A DNA stretch of 64,000 bases, taken from Caldicellulosiruptor owensensis OL. GTDB lineage: Bacteria > Bacillota > Thermoanaerobacteria > Caldicellulosiruptorales > Caldicellulosiruptoraceae. The translations under genes and the position numbers were made by a program. The DNA lies in the NCBI RefSeq assembly GCF_000166335.1, contig NC_014657.1, forward strand, positions 922,501 through 986,500, given 5' to 3'. Below, piece by piece: positions 13,699 through 23,173 of this stretch. The notes beneath the pieces are model-generated. The model saw only the letters and a program-made list of their open reading frames with translations, had not been told where the DNA came from and did no database searches. Positions within the stretch are counted from its first letter, which is position 1. Every line of letters begins with the position of its first letter.

Positions 13699-15339
13699 TC
13701 AATCTCTCAAATTTAAAAGCTTTGGTTTTAACTGGGCTTTAATTCTAATCATTCTTCCGCAGAATCTAAAACTTCTTATCATGTTAAAAGAACTTTCATC
13801 CACAATCTCTACATCGTCTTGATTTTTAGCTTCTCTGCACTCTAAAACCTTTTCAATTAAAACCTTCTTTGCCTGGTCAATAGTAAAATCTGCAGGAATA
13901 CTTTGATATATATTTAGCTCTGGGATTACCATCTTGCCCTGGATAGTGTCTGCAACTAAGTTGTACTCTTTTGAGATTGAGCCAATCGCACAACCAATTG
14001 CGTTTGCAACCATGTAATGTTTTGGGACTTCAACTTTTATTTTAAGCTCGTTCTCTAAATGAGGTTTTAAAAGTTCTGCAGGTCCACCAATTAGAATTAT
14101 CTTCTGAGGTACGAATTTCTCTCCGTACAAGAGTCTATTTATAGTATAAACTGGAATATTATTGATGTATTCAATTCCCTCTTTAATTTTTTCTTCTATC
14201 ATCGAAACTGCTCTTCTTATTACCAATTTAAAAAAGTCTTCTTGGCTCATATTCAGCTGAGAAGATAAAGACTTTAAACGAACATTTACAGGATTTTCAG
14301 GGTGTGAACTTGAAAATTGAAGAACATCATGCAAAGTAGCAAACTCATTTTTGTCCTGCTCATAACATCTTTTTGTTTCAGGTCCTATCGTAATTGTATC
14401 ATCTACTATTTTAACAATACTTTCTGTTCCTAGTCCTAAAGACCGAGAATATATTGCTCTTACCAATGTAGGATACTTTCCAATTTTTGCTCCGTATAAC
14501 TCAAGAACAAGATTACCGTTTGACAGGAAAGTAATATCAGTTGTTGTTCCGCCGATGTCGATTATAATTGCGTTTTTTGCAGGTTTAGATAGGACAAATC
14601 CGCCTTGAGCAGATGCAGCTGGACCTGAAAGAATAGATAGTATTGGGAAATACTCTATATTGTGCAAATTCACAATTCCGCCATCTGGCTTTTGAATAAA
14701 TATCTTTTCAAGAGGAATTTTTCTTTCTTGTGAAAATGCTAAGATACTTTTGTAGAACATGTTAAATATACTGTAGACTGCACAGTTTAAATATGTGGAA
14801 AAAACTCTTCGGGGAAAGTTGAGTTTGCCAGAAAGTTTGTAGCCAACTGACACAAATTTAAAGTTGTATTCTTTAGCTGCTTCAAATACAGCAAGTTCAT
14901 GCTGTGGATTTCGAACAGAGAACTTGCCAACAATGCCCAAGTTTTCTATACCTTCTTGTTTAAAGCTTTGCAAAGCGTTCTTTACGCTTTCGATATTTAG
15001 TGGTTTTACCTCTATGCCTCTGTTATTTATATATCCATCTGCAAAGAAATTCATATCGCCGCACATCAAAAATTCAGGATTTGCTCCAATACCGTTTTCT
15101 ATTATCATTCCCACTTTATCTAAATTATTTTGAACTATTGCGTTAGTGGTGACGGTTGTGCTGAGTGTTATTCTTTCGAGGTTCGAAATCATCTCTTTAG
15201 ATATAAACTGGTTTAAACTTTCTAATACAGAGTCTATTAAGCTTCTACCACGTTCGAATTTTTTAAATGCAACAACCTTTCCATTTTCTATTGCCACTGT
15301 GTCGATGGTTGTACCACCAACATCAAGGCCTATTATCAT
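13699..15339 (-). CDS. HyuA-like hydantoinase/oxoprolinase-family ATPase
   Basis: A 546-aa protein of the actin/hexokinase-fold hydantoinase A group. MIIGLDVGGTTIDTVAIENGK (1-21) is phosphate loop 1. ITLSTTVTTNAIVQN (58-72) is the family signature, and NAIIIDIGGTTTDITFL (about 262-278) is the second phosphate loop. LIGGPAELLKPHL (about 433-445) is the adenosine site. AGGTGAAG lies before the ATG. At 546 aa it is shorter than the usual 650-700 aa HyuA, and no HyuB partner is adjacent. It may use ATP to act on a lactam or carbonyl compound; the substrate is not deducible. Confidence 0.85.
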   Translation of the reverse strand: MIIGLDVGGTTIDTVAIENGKVVAFKKFERGRSLIDSVLESLNQFISKEMISNLERITLSTTVTTNAIVQNNLDKVGMIIENGIGANPEFLMCGDMNFFADGYINNRGIEVKPLNIESVKNALQSFKQEGIENLGIVGKFSVRNPQHELAVFEAAKEYNFKFVSVGYKLSGKLNFPRRVFSTYLNCAVYSIFNMFYKSILAFSQERKIPLEKIFIQKPDGGIVNLHNIEYFPILSILSGPAASAQGGFVLSKPAKNAIIIDIGGTTTDITFLSNGNLVLELYGAKIGKYPTLVRAIYSRSLGLGTESIVKIVDDTITIGPETKRCYEQDKNEFATLHDVLQFSSSHPENPVNVRLKSLSSQLNMSQEDFFKLVIRRAVSMIEEKIKEGIEYINNIPVYTINRLLYGEKFVPQKIILIGGPAELLKPHLENELKIKVEVPKHYMVANAIGCAIGSISKEYNLVADTIQGKMVIPELNIYQSIPADFTIDQAKKVLIEKVLECREAKNQDDVEIVDESSFNMIRSFRFCGRMIRIKAQLKPKLLNLRD

Positions 15340-15399
15340 TTTAACTTCACCTTGCTTTTCAAAAGTGTTTTTTATTTCAACTAATATTATAACCCTTTC

Positions 15400-15429
15400 T
15401 TGATTTTATGGGTAAAAATACTTTAAAAT
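15400..15429 (+). promoter_or_regulatory. Promoter for the yicC-remA-gmk operon
   Basis: TTGATT (15400-15405) and TAAAAT (15424-15429) are spaced 18 bases apart, 82 bases before yicC, in the gap between divergent operons. Confidence 0.5.
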
Positions 15430-15511
15430 AGATAGTAGTCAAGTAGGAGTTTTTTATTTTTATTCGATTAAAAATTTTTTAAATAACATCGAAAGGATTG
15501 GTTACATTATC

Positions 15512-16393
15512 ATGATTAAAAGTATGACAGGGTACGGTGGATGTAAAAGAATAATAAATGAGAGAGAGTACAGTGTAGATATAAGGAGTGTAAATCACAG
15601 GTATTTGGAAATAAACCTGAAGATGCCTAAGGAATTTATCAAATTTGAAAATGAGATAAAAAATATGGTTTCGCAATATATTTGCCGCGGAAAGGTTGAT
15701 ATATATATTAATTTTAAAAGCTTCAGCGAAAAAGACTACAGGATTATTCCTAACATAGGGATAATGAAGCAGTACTTGGAAGCAATAAATAGGGTTAGAG
15801 AAAACTTTTCAGAAATTCAGGACGATTTTAGCCTTTCGACTTTTATAAAACTTCCAGATGCCCTTGTGATTGAGACTGAAGAACTTGACGTCAGTACTGT
15901 TAAGTCTGAGCTTTTGGATTGTGTTGAAGAGGCACTTCGGAATTTAGATAAAATGAGAAAAACAGAAGGTGAAAATCTTAAAAAGGATATTTTGATGAGA
16001 TTAGAAAACATTAAAGCTTTGGTAAGTAGAATAGAAGAGTATTCAAAGGCTTTGGTTGAAAATTACAGAGAAAAACTTTACAAACGGGTAAGTGAATATT
16101 TAGATTTAAAGAGCATTGATGAAAACAGACTTATGCTGGAGATAACTCTATTTGCTGACAAAAGCGATATAACAGAAGAGCTTGTGAGGCTAAAAAGTCA
16201 TATTAGTCAGTTTACTGAGTGTTTAGAAGCTGGAGGAAGTATAGGCAAAAAACTTGACTTTATAGTTCAAGAGATGAACAGAGAGACAAATACAATTGGT
16301 GCCAAAGCTACTATTTTTGAAATCTCCCAATATGTTGTAAGTCTTAAAGATGAACTTGAAAAAATTCGTGAACAAGTTCAAAATATTGAATAG
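15512..16393 (+). CDS. yicC: YicC-family endoribonuclease
   Basis: A 293-aa protein with the family N-terminus [10 protein letters not shown] and [19 protein letters not shown] (23-41). The DUF1732-type C-terminus contains [16 protein letters not shown] and [10 protein letters not shown], ending with the signature [22 protein letters not shown] (about 252-273). YicC proteins are hexameric or clamp-like endoribonucleases acting on small RNAs (known for E. coli and Bacillus). It heads the remA-gmk-rpoZ-coaBC-priA run, the usual Firmicute order. GAAAGGA lies 16 bases before the start. Confidence 0.92.
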   Translation: MIKSMTGYGGCKRIINEREYSVDIRSVNHRYLEINLKMPKEFIKFENEIKNMVSQYICRGKVDIYINFKSFSEKDYRIIPNIGIMKQYLEAINRVRENFSEIQDDFSLSTFIKLPDALVIETEELDVSTVKSELLDCVEEALRNLDKMRKTEGENLKKDILMRLENIKALVSRIEEYSKALVENYREKLYKRVSEYLDLKSIDENRLMLEITLFADKSDITEELVRLKSHISQFTECLEAGGSIGKKLDFIVQEMNRETNTIGAKATIFEISQYVVSLKDELEKIREQVQNIE

Positions 16394-16406
16394 AGGTGAG
16401 TTTGTT

Positions 16407-16718
16407 TTGAGCAGTAGCGGTAATATAAAACTGATTAACATAGGGTTTGGTAACATAGTTTCAGCAAACAGGCTGATAGCAATAGTCAGTCCTGATTCAG
16501 CACCTATAAAAAGAATAATCCAGGAAGCAAGAGAAAGAGGTATGCTGATTGATGCCACATATGGTAGAAGAACGAGAGCGGTAATAATAACTGATGCTGA
16601 TTATGTAATACTTTCTTCTGTTCAGCCAGAGACTGTAGCACACAGAATTATAGAACCGGAAGAAGAGTTTGAAGAAGAAGAAGATATTGAAGTTGAGGAT
16701 GAGGATGACAAAAAATGA
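16407..16718 (+). CDS. remA: RemA/DUF370 extracellular matrix regulatory protein
   Basis: The start is TTG 16407, 6 bases after GAGGTGAG and 13 bases past the yicC stop. An in-frame ATG at 16350 lies inside yicC without a ribosome site. The core (about 1-85) has the RemA pattern [51 protein letters not shown] and HRIIEP. RemA is a DNA-binding activator of matrix genes in Bacillus. An unusually acidic tail ([19 protein letters not shown]) extends the C-terminus. Its stop overlaps the gmk start (ATGA). Confidence 0.92.
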   Translation: MSSSGNIKLINIGFGNIVSANRLIAIVSPDSAPIKRIIQEARERGMLIDATYGRRTRAVIITDADYVILSSVQPETVAHRIIEPEEEFEEEEDIEVEDEDDKK

Positions 16719-17314
16719 GAAATGGACTTTTGATTGTAATATCAGGGCCTGCAGGAACTGGAAAGGGTACAGTTGTTGGAAAGCTTCTTGAGAAAAATCC
16801 TAATATCAAGCTTTCAATCTCCAAGACGACAAGAAAACCACGGCCAGGGGAAAAAGAAGGCGTGAATTATTTTTTTGTCTCGCGCGAGCAATTTGAAGAA
16901 GAGATTAAAAATGAAAGATTTTTAGAATATGCTGAATATAACAACAACTATTATGGTACGCCCAAAGACTTTGTTCTTGAGTCGCTGAGAAAAGGATTTG
17001 ATGTAATTTTAGAGATTGAAACTAAAGGAGCACTCAAAATTAAAAAAGCCTTTTCGGACGCTGTGCTGATATTTTTACTGCCACCATCTTTGGAAGAACT
17101 CCATAGAAGACTTATAAAAAGAGGAACTGAGTCTGAAGATGAGATAAAAACAAGGCTTGAGATTGCTAAAAACGAAATAAAACTTGTGTCAGAGTATGAC
17201 TATTGTGTTATAAATGATGATGTAGATAATGCTGTGGAAAAAATACAAAAAATTATTGAAGTTGAAAAGTTAAGGAGTAAACGATTTGATATACAAAGTT
17301 TTTTGGAGGAGTGA
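16715..17314 (+). CDS. gmk: Guanylate kinase
   Basis: A 199-aa enzyme that phosphorylates GMP to GDP with ATP. The P-loop GPAGTGKGT is at residues 9-17, [21 protein letters not shown] (34-54) is the GMP-binding segment, and [14 protein letters not shown] (about 98-111) carries a variant of the usual D-x-Q-G step. [14 protein letters not shown] is the lid region. Length is normal. The ATG overlaps the remA stop. Guanylate kinase beside rpoZ and coaBC is the standard Firmicute neighbourhood. Confidence 0.96.
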   Translation: MRNGLLIVISGPAGTGKGTVVGKLLEKNPNIKLSISKTTRKPRPGEKEGVNYFFVSREQFEEEIKNERFLEYAEYNNNYYGTPKDFVLESLRKGFDVILEIETKGALKIKKAFSDAVLIFLLPPSLEELHRRLIKRGTESEDEIKTRLEIAKNEIKLVSEYDYCVINDDVDNAVEKIQKIIEVEKLRSKRFDIQSFLEE

Positions 17315-17322
17315 ATGAAGAA

Positions 17323-17556
17323 ATGCTTTTGCGACCAGGGCTTGACGAGCTTTTAAAGTATGTGGACAATAAATACACACTTTCTGTACTTGTTGCAAAA
17401 AGAGCAAGACAACTTCTTCAGCAGGCACAAAAAAAGGTTGACATTACCAATTTTAACTCTGACAAGTATGTTACAATGGCAGTAAATGAAGTTGCTTCTG
17501 GGAAGATTTCTTACAAATACGTAAAGCCGGTGAAAAAGAATGAGATTAAGAAATAA
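17323..17556 (+). CDS. rpoZ: RNA polymerase omega subunit
   Basis: A small RNA polymerase assembly subunit with MLLRPGLDELLKYVDNKYTL, then LVAKRARQLLQ and YVTMAVNEVASGKISY, all typical of omega. I chose ATG 17323 because GGAGGA (17305-17310) is 12 bases away. The earlier GTG at 17311 touches that ribosome site, although it would give a classic overlap with the gmk stop and 4 more residues. The product is 77 aa from this start. The gene overlaps coaBC by 17 bases. Confidence 0.93.
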   Translation: MLLRPGLDELLKYVDNKYTLSVLVAKRARQLLQQAQKKVDITNFNSDKYVTMAVNEVASGKISYKYVKPVKKNEIKK

Positions 17557-18742
17557 AAATATATTAATAGGAGTATGCGGTGGGATAGCAGCATATAAAG
17601 TATGCGAGCTTATAAGACTTTTAAAGAAAAATGGAGCAAACGTAAAGGTAATAATGACAAAAAATGCCCAAAAGTTCATAACTCCTTTGACACTGCAAAC
17701 TCTTTCCCAAAATAAGGTTTATACAGATACTTTTGAAAGCGAGTATTCATATGATATAGAACATATCTCTCTTACAACATGGGCAGATATTCTTGTGGTG
17801 GTCCCTGCAACAGCAAATATAATTGGGAAATTTGCAAATGGTATTGCCGATGATTTGCTGACCACAACATTTTTAGCATTTGACAAACCTGTGTTGATTG
17901 TGCCTGCAATGAATTCAAACATGTTCGAAAATGCTATTGTTCAGCAGAATATTCAAAAGCTCAAATTGGTTGGGATAAACTTTGTTGAGCCGGAATCAGG
18001 GTTTTTGGCTTGCGGTGTGTATGGCAAGGGAAGATATCCAGAAAATCAAAAGATATTGATTGAGATAGAAAAGCTTCTCTGCAGTCAAGACTTGGCAGGA
18101 AAGAAAGTTCTCATTACTGCAGGACCGACGAGAGAATATTTAGATCCTATCAGGTTTATTTCAAACAGGTCATCTGGTAAAATGGGTTTTGCCTTAGCTG
18201 AGGAGGCATACAAGAGAGGGGCTCAAGTTACTATTGTCTCAGGACCAGTAAATATAAATACCTATGCTGATATAGAGATTATACACGTGCAGACAGCTTC
18301 TCAGATGTATCAGAAGGTAAAAGATATTTACGCGCAGTACGATATACTAATCTTTTCTGCAGCTGTGGCAGACTATAGACCTAAAACTACAAACGAACAT
18401 AAGATTAAAAAGGAAAACAAGGATGAACTTGCTATTGAACTTGTTAAAAATCCAGATATCTTAAAGTTTGTGGGAGAGAATAAAAAACCGGGTCAAATAA
18501 TAGTGGGATTTTCAGCAGAGACAGAAAATGTTTTAGAGAACTCTCAAAAGAAATTAGAAGCAAAAAATGCTGATTTGATTGTTGCAAACAATGTGCTTGA
18601 AGAAGGGGCAGGGTTTGACGTTGACACAAACATTGTGACACTCATATCAAAAGAAAAGGTAGAAAATCTTCCGAAAATGAGCAAAAGTGAAGTTGCTAAA
18701 AGAATTTTTGACCATGTATTGACTTACCTCTGCAAAATGTAG
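17540..18742 (+). CDS. coaBC: Bifunctional phosphopantothenoylcysteine decarboxylase / phosphopantothenate-cysteine ligase
   Basis: A 400-aa CoA biosynthesis enzyme. The N-terminal flavoprotein CoaC domain has ILIGVCGGIAAYK (8-20), HISLTTWADILVVVPATAN with the active His (about 74-92) and PAMNSNMFEN (about 132-141). The C-terminal CoaB domain begins near 185 with VLITAGPTREYLDPIRFISN and SSGKMGFALAEEA, and later FSAAVADYRP and KKNPD-type wording (LVKNPDIL). The two domains add cysteine to phosphopantothenate and then decarboxylate it. A hairpin covers the stop codon. Confidence 0.96.
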   Translation: MRLRNKNILIGVCGGIAAYKVCELIRLLKKNGANVKVIMTKNAQKFITPLTLQTLSQNKVYTDTFESEYSYDIEHISLTTWADILVVVPATANIIGKFANGIADDLLTTTFLAFDKPVLIVPAMNSNMFENAIVQQNIQKLKLVGINFVEPESGFLACGVYGKGRYPENQKILIEIEKLLCSQDLAGKKVLITAGPTREYLDPIRFISNRSSGKMGFALAEEAYKRGAQVTIVSGPVNINTYADIEIIHVQTASQMYQKVKDIYAQYDILIFSAAVADYRPKTTNEHKIKKENKDELAIELVKNPDILKFVGENKKPGQIIVGFSAETENVLENSQKKLEAKNADLIVANNVLEEGAGFDVDTNIVTLISKEKVENLPKMSKSEVAKRIFDHVLTYLCKM

Positions 18743-18756
18743 CAGAGGTAATAATT
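18724..18756 (+). terminator. Hairpin across the coaBC stop (weak terminator or attenuator)
   Basis: A perfect 10-bp stem TTACCTCTGC/GCAGAGGTAA (18724-18733 and 18742-18751) with an 8-base loop is followed by TAATTTTTA. The stem is AT/GC mixed and the U-tract is interrupted, so it is probably partial. Confidence 0.5.
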
Positions 18757-18783
18757 TTTAATGGATGGAGTTTGAGTTTTAAG

Positions 18784-20958
18784 ATGATAGCTCAGGTTTG
18801 TATCAACTACCAGGACGCTAATGTTGATAAGGTGTTTGATTATTTGGTACCAACACATTTTGAAAATAGCATTGAGATAGGGAAGAGAGTGTATGTCAAC
18901 TTTGGAGTTTCAAACAGAATAGTTGAAGGGCTTGTTGTTGGGATAAAGCAAACTACTGATATAGAGGAAAATAAGCTCAAGAGCGTGCTTGCTGTAATTG
19001 ATAAGTTTTCAATTGTTTCAAAGGAACAGATAGAACTTGCTCTTTCAATGAAAAATTACTATGCGTTGAATTTGGGCGAGGCTTTGTCGCTTGTTATACC
19101 TCCTTTTGTGAGTAGCAAACAGATATATAATATCTGTGCTAAAAAACATGAAGAAAATAGTAATATGGATGATGATTTAAAAAAGTTGTATGAAAGTATT
19201 TTGAAAAAACCGGTAAGCATAAATTCAAAGCTTGTAAAGGAGAACAAAGAAAAAATAATAAAACTCTTTTTAAAAGGGCTTTTGGAGTTTGATTTAAAGA
19301 ATTTTGCTATAAAAGAAGATAGTGAGAAGAATTTGCCATTGGTGGAACCTAATTATAATTTGACTGAAGAACAGAACAAAGCATTAAATAGTATAATCTC
19401 TGCGTTTGATGAAGGGGGATACAGAAACATTCTCTTATTTGGAGTCACAGGAAGTGGAAAAACAGAGGTTTATATAAGAGCGATACAATATGCAATTGAA
19501 AAAGGCAAGAGTGTCATATTCATGGTGCCAGAAATATCACTCACACCACAGATGATAGAAAATGTTCAAAGCAGAATAGGCAACAAGGTTTTAGTATATC
19601 ACAGCAAAATGAAAAGTATAGACAGGCTAAATAGCTGGCTTGCTGCCAGAAACAAAGAGGCGGTTGTGGTGATTGGTCCGCGATCAGCAGTTTTTGCCCC
19701 TGTCAAGAACCTTGGTCTTATAATTGTTGATGAGGAGCATGAACCAAGCTATAAATCTGAAAAATCGCCGCGGATAAATGCTGTTGAGGTTGCCCAGATG
19801 AGGGCTAAAATAAATAATATACCCATTATACTTGGCTCTGCAACTCCATCTATTGAGCATTATTTTTATGCACAAAAAGGAAGATATTTTCTTTGTACGT
19901 TGAAAAATAGAATAAACAAGAATCTGCCAGAAGTTTTGATTGTTGATATGAAAAAAGAAATCTTGGAAGGTAACAAGTCCATTTTTAGCAGGCTTTTACT
20001 TAGTGAAATAGAGAACAACTTGAAAAAAGGGGAGCAGGTTCTCCTTTTTTTAAACAGGAGAGGTTATTCTCCAATTGTTATATGCCGTGAGTGCGGTTAT
20101 GTTTTTATGTGCAAAAATTGCAGTATTTCACTTACATACCACAAAGAGGGGTATTTGAGATGTCACTATTGCGGGTATAAAGAGGAATATAGGGGTGTGT
20201 GTGCAAAATGTAACAGTAAATATGTCAGACAATATGGTAGTGGTACCCAGAAGATAGAGGAGGAGATAAAAGCGTATTTTAAAGATGCAAGGGTTTTGCG
20301 TATGGACAGTGATACAACTTCAAAAAAAGATGCGACAGAACAGATTGTGAAAAAGTTCAGGGAAAAAGAGGCAGATATTCTTATTGGTACGCAGATGATT
20401 GCAAAAGGGTTGCACTTTCCTGACTTGACCTTGGTGGGTGTGATAGATGCAGATATTCTTTTGAATATGCCAGATTTCAGGAGCAGAGAAAGAACATTTC
20501 AACTTCTTACACAGGTTGCAGGAAGGTCTGGCAGGGAAAAGCCAGGTAGAGTTATAATTCAGACCTTTAATCCTGAAGACTACAGTATTGTGTTTGCTTC
20601 AAAGCACGACTATGAAAGCTTTTATGCTCAGGAGATAAAACTGAGAAAAATGATGGAATATCCACCTTACTCGTACGTTGTAAATTTTATTGTTGTAGCA
20701 AGCGAACAGAACTTGGCAAAAAAAGGAATAGAACATGTATATACTATTCTCAAAGATTTTGAAAATGAAACTGACATGAAAGTTTATGGACCCAGTGAAA
20801 ATCCCATATTTAAAATAGAAAATCAATATAGGTATCACATATTGGTGAAGTTTAAAAGGGCTGGGCAAATGATTAGTATAGCAAATCTAATCAAAGAAAG
20901 ATATAATTATAATAATGCATCGCTTATCATCGATGTAAATCCTTTAGATACACTTTAA
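18784..20958 (+). CDS. priA: Primosomal replication restart helicase PriA
   Basis: A 724-aa (from ATG 18784) superfamily-2 helicase that reloads the replisome at stalled forks. An upstream TTG (18772) adds 4 residues but is too close to GGAG. The N-terminal 3'BD wording is QVCINYQDANVDKVFDYLVP. Walker A is FGVTGSGKTEVY (about 223-234), motif II is DEEH, and SATPSIEHY follows. The cysteine cluster CRECGYVFMCKNCSISLTYH ... CHYCGY ... CAKC binds two zincs (about 437-482). Motif V/VI is GTQMIAKGLHFP ... QVAGRSGR. All motifs are present. Confidence 0.95.
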   Translation: MIAQVCINYQDANVDKVFDYLVPTHFENSIEIGKRVYVNFGVSNRIVEGLVVGIKQTTDIEENKLKSVLAVIDKFSIVSKEQIELALSMKNYYALNLGEALSLVIPPFVSSKQIYNICAKKHEENSNMDDDLKKLYESILKKPVSINSKLVKENKEKIIKLFLKGLLEFDLKNFAIKEDSEKNLPLVEPNYNLTEEQNKALNSIISAFDEGGYRNILLFGVTGSGKTEVYIRAIQYAIEKGKSVIFMVPEISLTPQMIENVQSRIGNKVLVYHSKMKSIDRLNSWLAARNKEAVVVIGPRSAVFAPVKNLGLIIVDEEHEPSYKSEKSPRINAVEVAQMRAKINNIPIILGSATPSIEHYFYAQKGRYFLCTLKNRINKNLPEVLIVDMKKEILEGNKSIFSRLLLSEIENNLKKGEQVLLFLNRRGYSPIVICRECGYVFMCKNCSISLTYHKEGYLRCHYCGYKEEYRGVCAKCNSKYVRQYGSGTQKIEEEIKAYFKDARVLRMDSDTTSKKDATEQIVKKFREKEADILIGTQMIAKGLHFPDLTLVGVIDADILLNMPDFRSRERTFQLLTQVAGRSGREKPGRVIIQTFNPEDYSIVFASKHDYESFYAQEIKLRKMMEYPPYSYVVNFIVVASEQNLAKKGIEHVYTILKDFENETDMKVYGPSENPIFKIENQYRYHILVKFKRAGQMISIANLIKERYNYNNASLIIDVNPLDTL

Positions 20959-20985
20959 AAAATAGGAGGGTTTAAATTTAGACAA

Positions 20986-21486
20986 ATGGCACTGAGAAAG
21001 ATAAGAATATATGAAGATGAGATACTGCGTAAAAAATCAAAGATTGTTGAGAAATTTGATCAGAGACTTCATCAGCTTCTTGACGATATGAAAGACACCA
21101 TGTATGAGGCAAACGGCATTGGACTTGCAGCGCCCCAGGTGGGAGTACTTAAAAGAGCGGTTGTGATTGATATAGGAGAAGGCGCAATTGAACTTGTCAA
21201 TCCACAGATAGAATACAGTGAAGGAAGTGTTGTAGATGTAGAAGGGTGTCTTTCTGTTCCAAATATGTGGGGCGAGGTTGAAAGACCTCAGAAAGTGGTA
21301 GTAAATGCTCAAGATAGGTTTGGGAATGAGTTTAGGCTCGAAGCAGAGGGACTTTTAGCAAGGGCCTTGTGTCATGAAATAGATCATCTTGATGGTATTT
21401 TGTTTGTTGACAAGGTTATACGATTTGTATCTGAAGAGGAGATCGAGCAAAGGCGCTCAAGAGGCGATAAGATGGATTTAGAATAA
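20986..21486 (+). CDS. def: Peptide deformylase
   Basis: A 166-aa metalloenzyme that removes the formyl group from nascent proteins. All three motifs are present: [10 protein letters not shown] (about 44-53), EGCLSVP (86-92, metal Cys) and HEIDHLDG (about 128-135, two metal His and catalytic Glu). Its place next to fmt is standard: one enzyme adds and the other removes formyl groups. AGGAGGG is 15 bases upstream, rather far, but no nearer in-frame start exists. Confidence 0.96.
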   Translation: MALRKIRIYEDEILRKKSKIVEKFDQRLHQLLDDMKDTMYEANGIGLAAPQVGVLKRAVVIDIGEGAIELVNPQIEYSEGSVVDVEGCLSVPNMWGEVERPQKVVVNAQDRFGNEFRLEAEGLLARALCHEIDHLDGILFVDKVIRFVSEEEIEQRRSRGDKMDLE

Positions 21487-21517
21487 ATTTCTTGAGTTTT
21501 AGAAAGGGGAAAGTGAA

Positions 21518-22453
21518 TTGGACATTGTGTTTATGGGAACACCAGATTTTGCAGTTGATATTTTGCAAAAACTGATTCAAGAGCCTTTTGTCAATTTAAA
21601 ACTTGTTGTGACCCAACCTGACAAACCTGTTGGGAGAAAAAGAATATTAACAGCACCAGCTGTCAAGGAGTTTGCTCAAAAGGTTGGAATAGAAGTTGTT
21701 CAACCAGAAAAGCTAAAGAATAACGAGGAATTTTTTAAACTTCTAAAAGAGATAAATCCTGATACAATCGTAGTTGTTGCATATGGGAAAATTCTTCCTA
21801 AAGAAATGCTTGAAATACCCAAGCATGGCTGTATAAATGTTCATGCTTCCCTTTTACCAGAGTACAGAGGAGCTGCGCCAATTCAAAGAGCGCTTATGGA
21901 TGGCAAGGAATATACAGGTATTACCATTATGAAAATGGACGAGGGATTAGACACAGGAGATATTCTTCTTCAAAAAGAAGTTAAAATTGAAAATGATGAT
22001 GACGTTTTGACACTTTCAAAAAAGCTTGCAGAAGTAGGTGGCAAACTTTTAGTTGAAACTTTGAAAAATATTGATAATATAACTCCTGTAAAACAGGACC
22101 ATAGCAGAGCAACGTATGCACCTCCTTTAAAGAAGGAAGAAGGGAAAATTGATTGGAATATGTGTGTATCTGATATTTATAATAGATTTAGAGCTCTTAA
22201 AATATGGCCGGGAATTTTTACAACTTTCAGGGGAAAACTTTTAAAGATTCATGAGATGGAAATTGTTCAATTCAATATCACCAGTGATATACCTAATGGA
22301 ACTGTGGTTGTAATAGATGACAGTGGTATTATAGTAAAAGTGAGGAATGGTTTTATAAGACTCAAGCTTCTTCAACTTGAAGGCGGGAAAAAGATTGATG
22401 CAAGAGACTTTGTTAACGGGTATAAAATAAAAAGAGGAGATATTCTGGATTAA
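21518..22453 (+). CDS. fmt: Methionyl-tRNA formyltransferase
   Basis: A 311-aa enzyme that formylates initiator Met-tRNA with 10-formyl-THF. It starts at TTG (AAAGGGGAAAG upstream) with DIVFMGTPDFAVDIL. The catalytic region is GCINVHASLLPEYRGAAPIQ (about 106-125) with the Asn-His pair, and Asp lies in MKMDEGLDTGDIL (143-155). The C-terminal OB domain (ALKIWPGIFTTFRGKLLKIH) binds tRNA. Length is normal and it pairs with def. Confidence 0.96.
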   Translation: MDIVFMGTPDFAVDILQKLIQEPFVNLKLVVTQPDKPVGRKRILTAPAVKEFAQKVGIEVVQPEKLKNNEEFFKLLKEINPDTIVVVAYGKILPKEMLEIPKHGCINVHASLLPEYRGAAPIQRALMDGKEYTGITIMKMDEGLDTGDILLQKEVKIENDDDVLTLSKKLAEVGGKLLVETLKNIDNITPVKQDHSRATYAPPLKKEEGKIDWNMCVSDIYNRFRALKIWPGIFTTFRGKLLKIHEMEIVQFNITSDIPNGTVVVIDDSGIIVKVRNGFIRLKLLQLEGGKKIDARDFVNGYKIKRGDILD

Positions 22454-22475
22454 TCTCAAAAGGAGAGGATGAGAA

Positions 22476-23171
22476 ATGTTTTATTATTTTGATCCTTTGT
22501 ATCTTGTGTTTGCTATTCCTGCATTTTTGATATCTCTAATAGCACAGATGAGAGTACAAATAGTTTTTTCAAAATATTCTAAAGTCAGAACATTTTCAGG
22601 ATTAACAGGTGCTGAGGTTGCCAAAAATATATTGTGGTCTAACGGTATTTATGATGTGAGGGTAGAGTATGTACCAGGACTTTTGACAGACCACTATGAC
22701 CCACGATTTAAAGTGCTCAGGCTTTCGAGTGGTGTTTTTGATTCCAATTCTGTTGCTGCAATTGGAGTTGCTGCACATGAGGCAGGGCATGCTATTCAGC
22801 ACTACCAAAAATATCCGTGGCTTGCTCTTAGAACTGCCATGGTACCTGTTGTGAATATAGGATCAAATTTGGCTTTTCCGCTCATTTTGATAGGGCTTTT
22901 GCTGAAGAATGGAGATATATTTATAAATCTTGGAATTTTGCTTTTCAGTTTAGCAGTTGTGTTTACCTTAATTACGCTGCCTGTTGAATTAAATGCGAGC
23001 AAAAGAGCTGTGGATGCGTTAAAAGTAGCAGGGGTTATCCTTCCTGATGAAGAAATAGCAATAAAGAAAGTGCTTGGAGCGGCTGCTATGACATATGTTG
23101 CAGCGGTATCTGTTGCTATACTTCAGCTTTTATATTATCTTAGCTTAGTTCAACGAAGAAGGGATGATTAA
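22476..23171 (+). CDS. YugP-like membrane zinc metallopeptidase
   Basis: A 231-aa membrane protein of the neutral zinc metallopeptidase group (YugP). An N-terminal membrane segment (about 7-25) is followed by FSGLTGAEVAKNIL and VEYVPGLLTDHYDPRFKVLRLSS, then the HEAGHAIQH active site (about 101-109). There are two to three more hydrophobic spans (about 120-165 and 205-225), and between them LPVELNASKRA, whose Glu is a likely third ligand. The role is unknown; placement between fmt and rsmB is common in Firmicutes. Confidence 0.9.
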   Translation: MFYYFDPLYLVFAIPAFLISLIAQMRVQIVFSKYSKVRTFSGLTGAEVAKNILWSNGIYDVRVEYVPGLLTDHYDPRFKVLRLSSGVFDSNSVAAIGVAAHEAGHAIQHYQKYPWLALRTAMVPVVNIGSNLAFPLILIGLLLKNGDIFINLGILLFSLAVVFTLITLPVELNASKRAVDALKVAGVILPDEEIAIKKVLGAAAMTYVAAVSVAILQLLYYLSLVQRRRDD

Positions 23172-23173
23172 AG

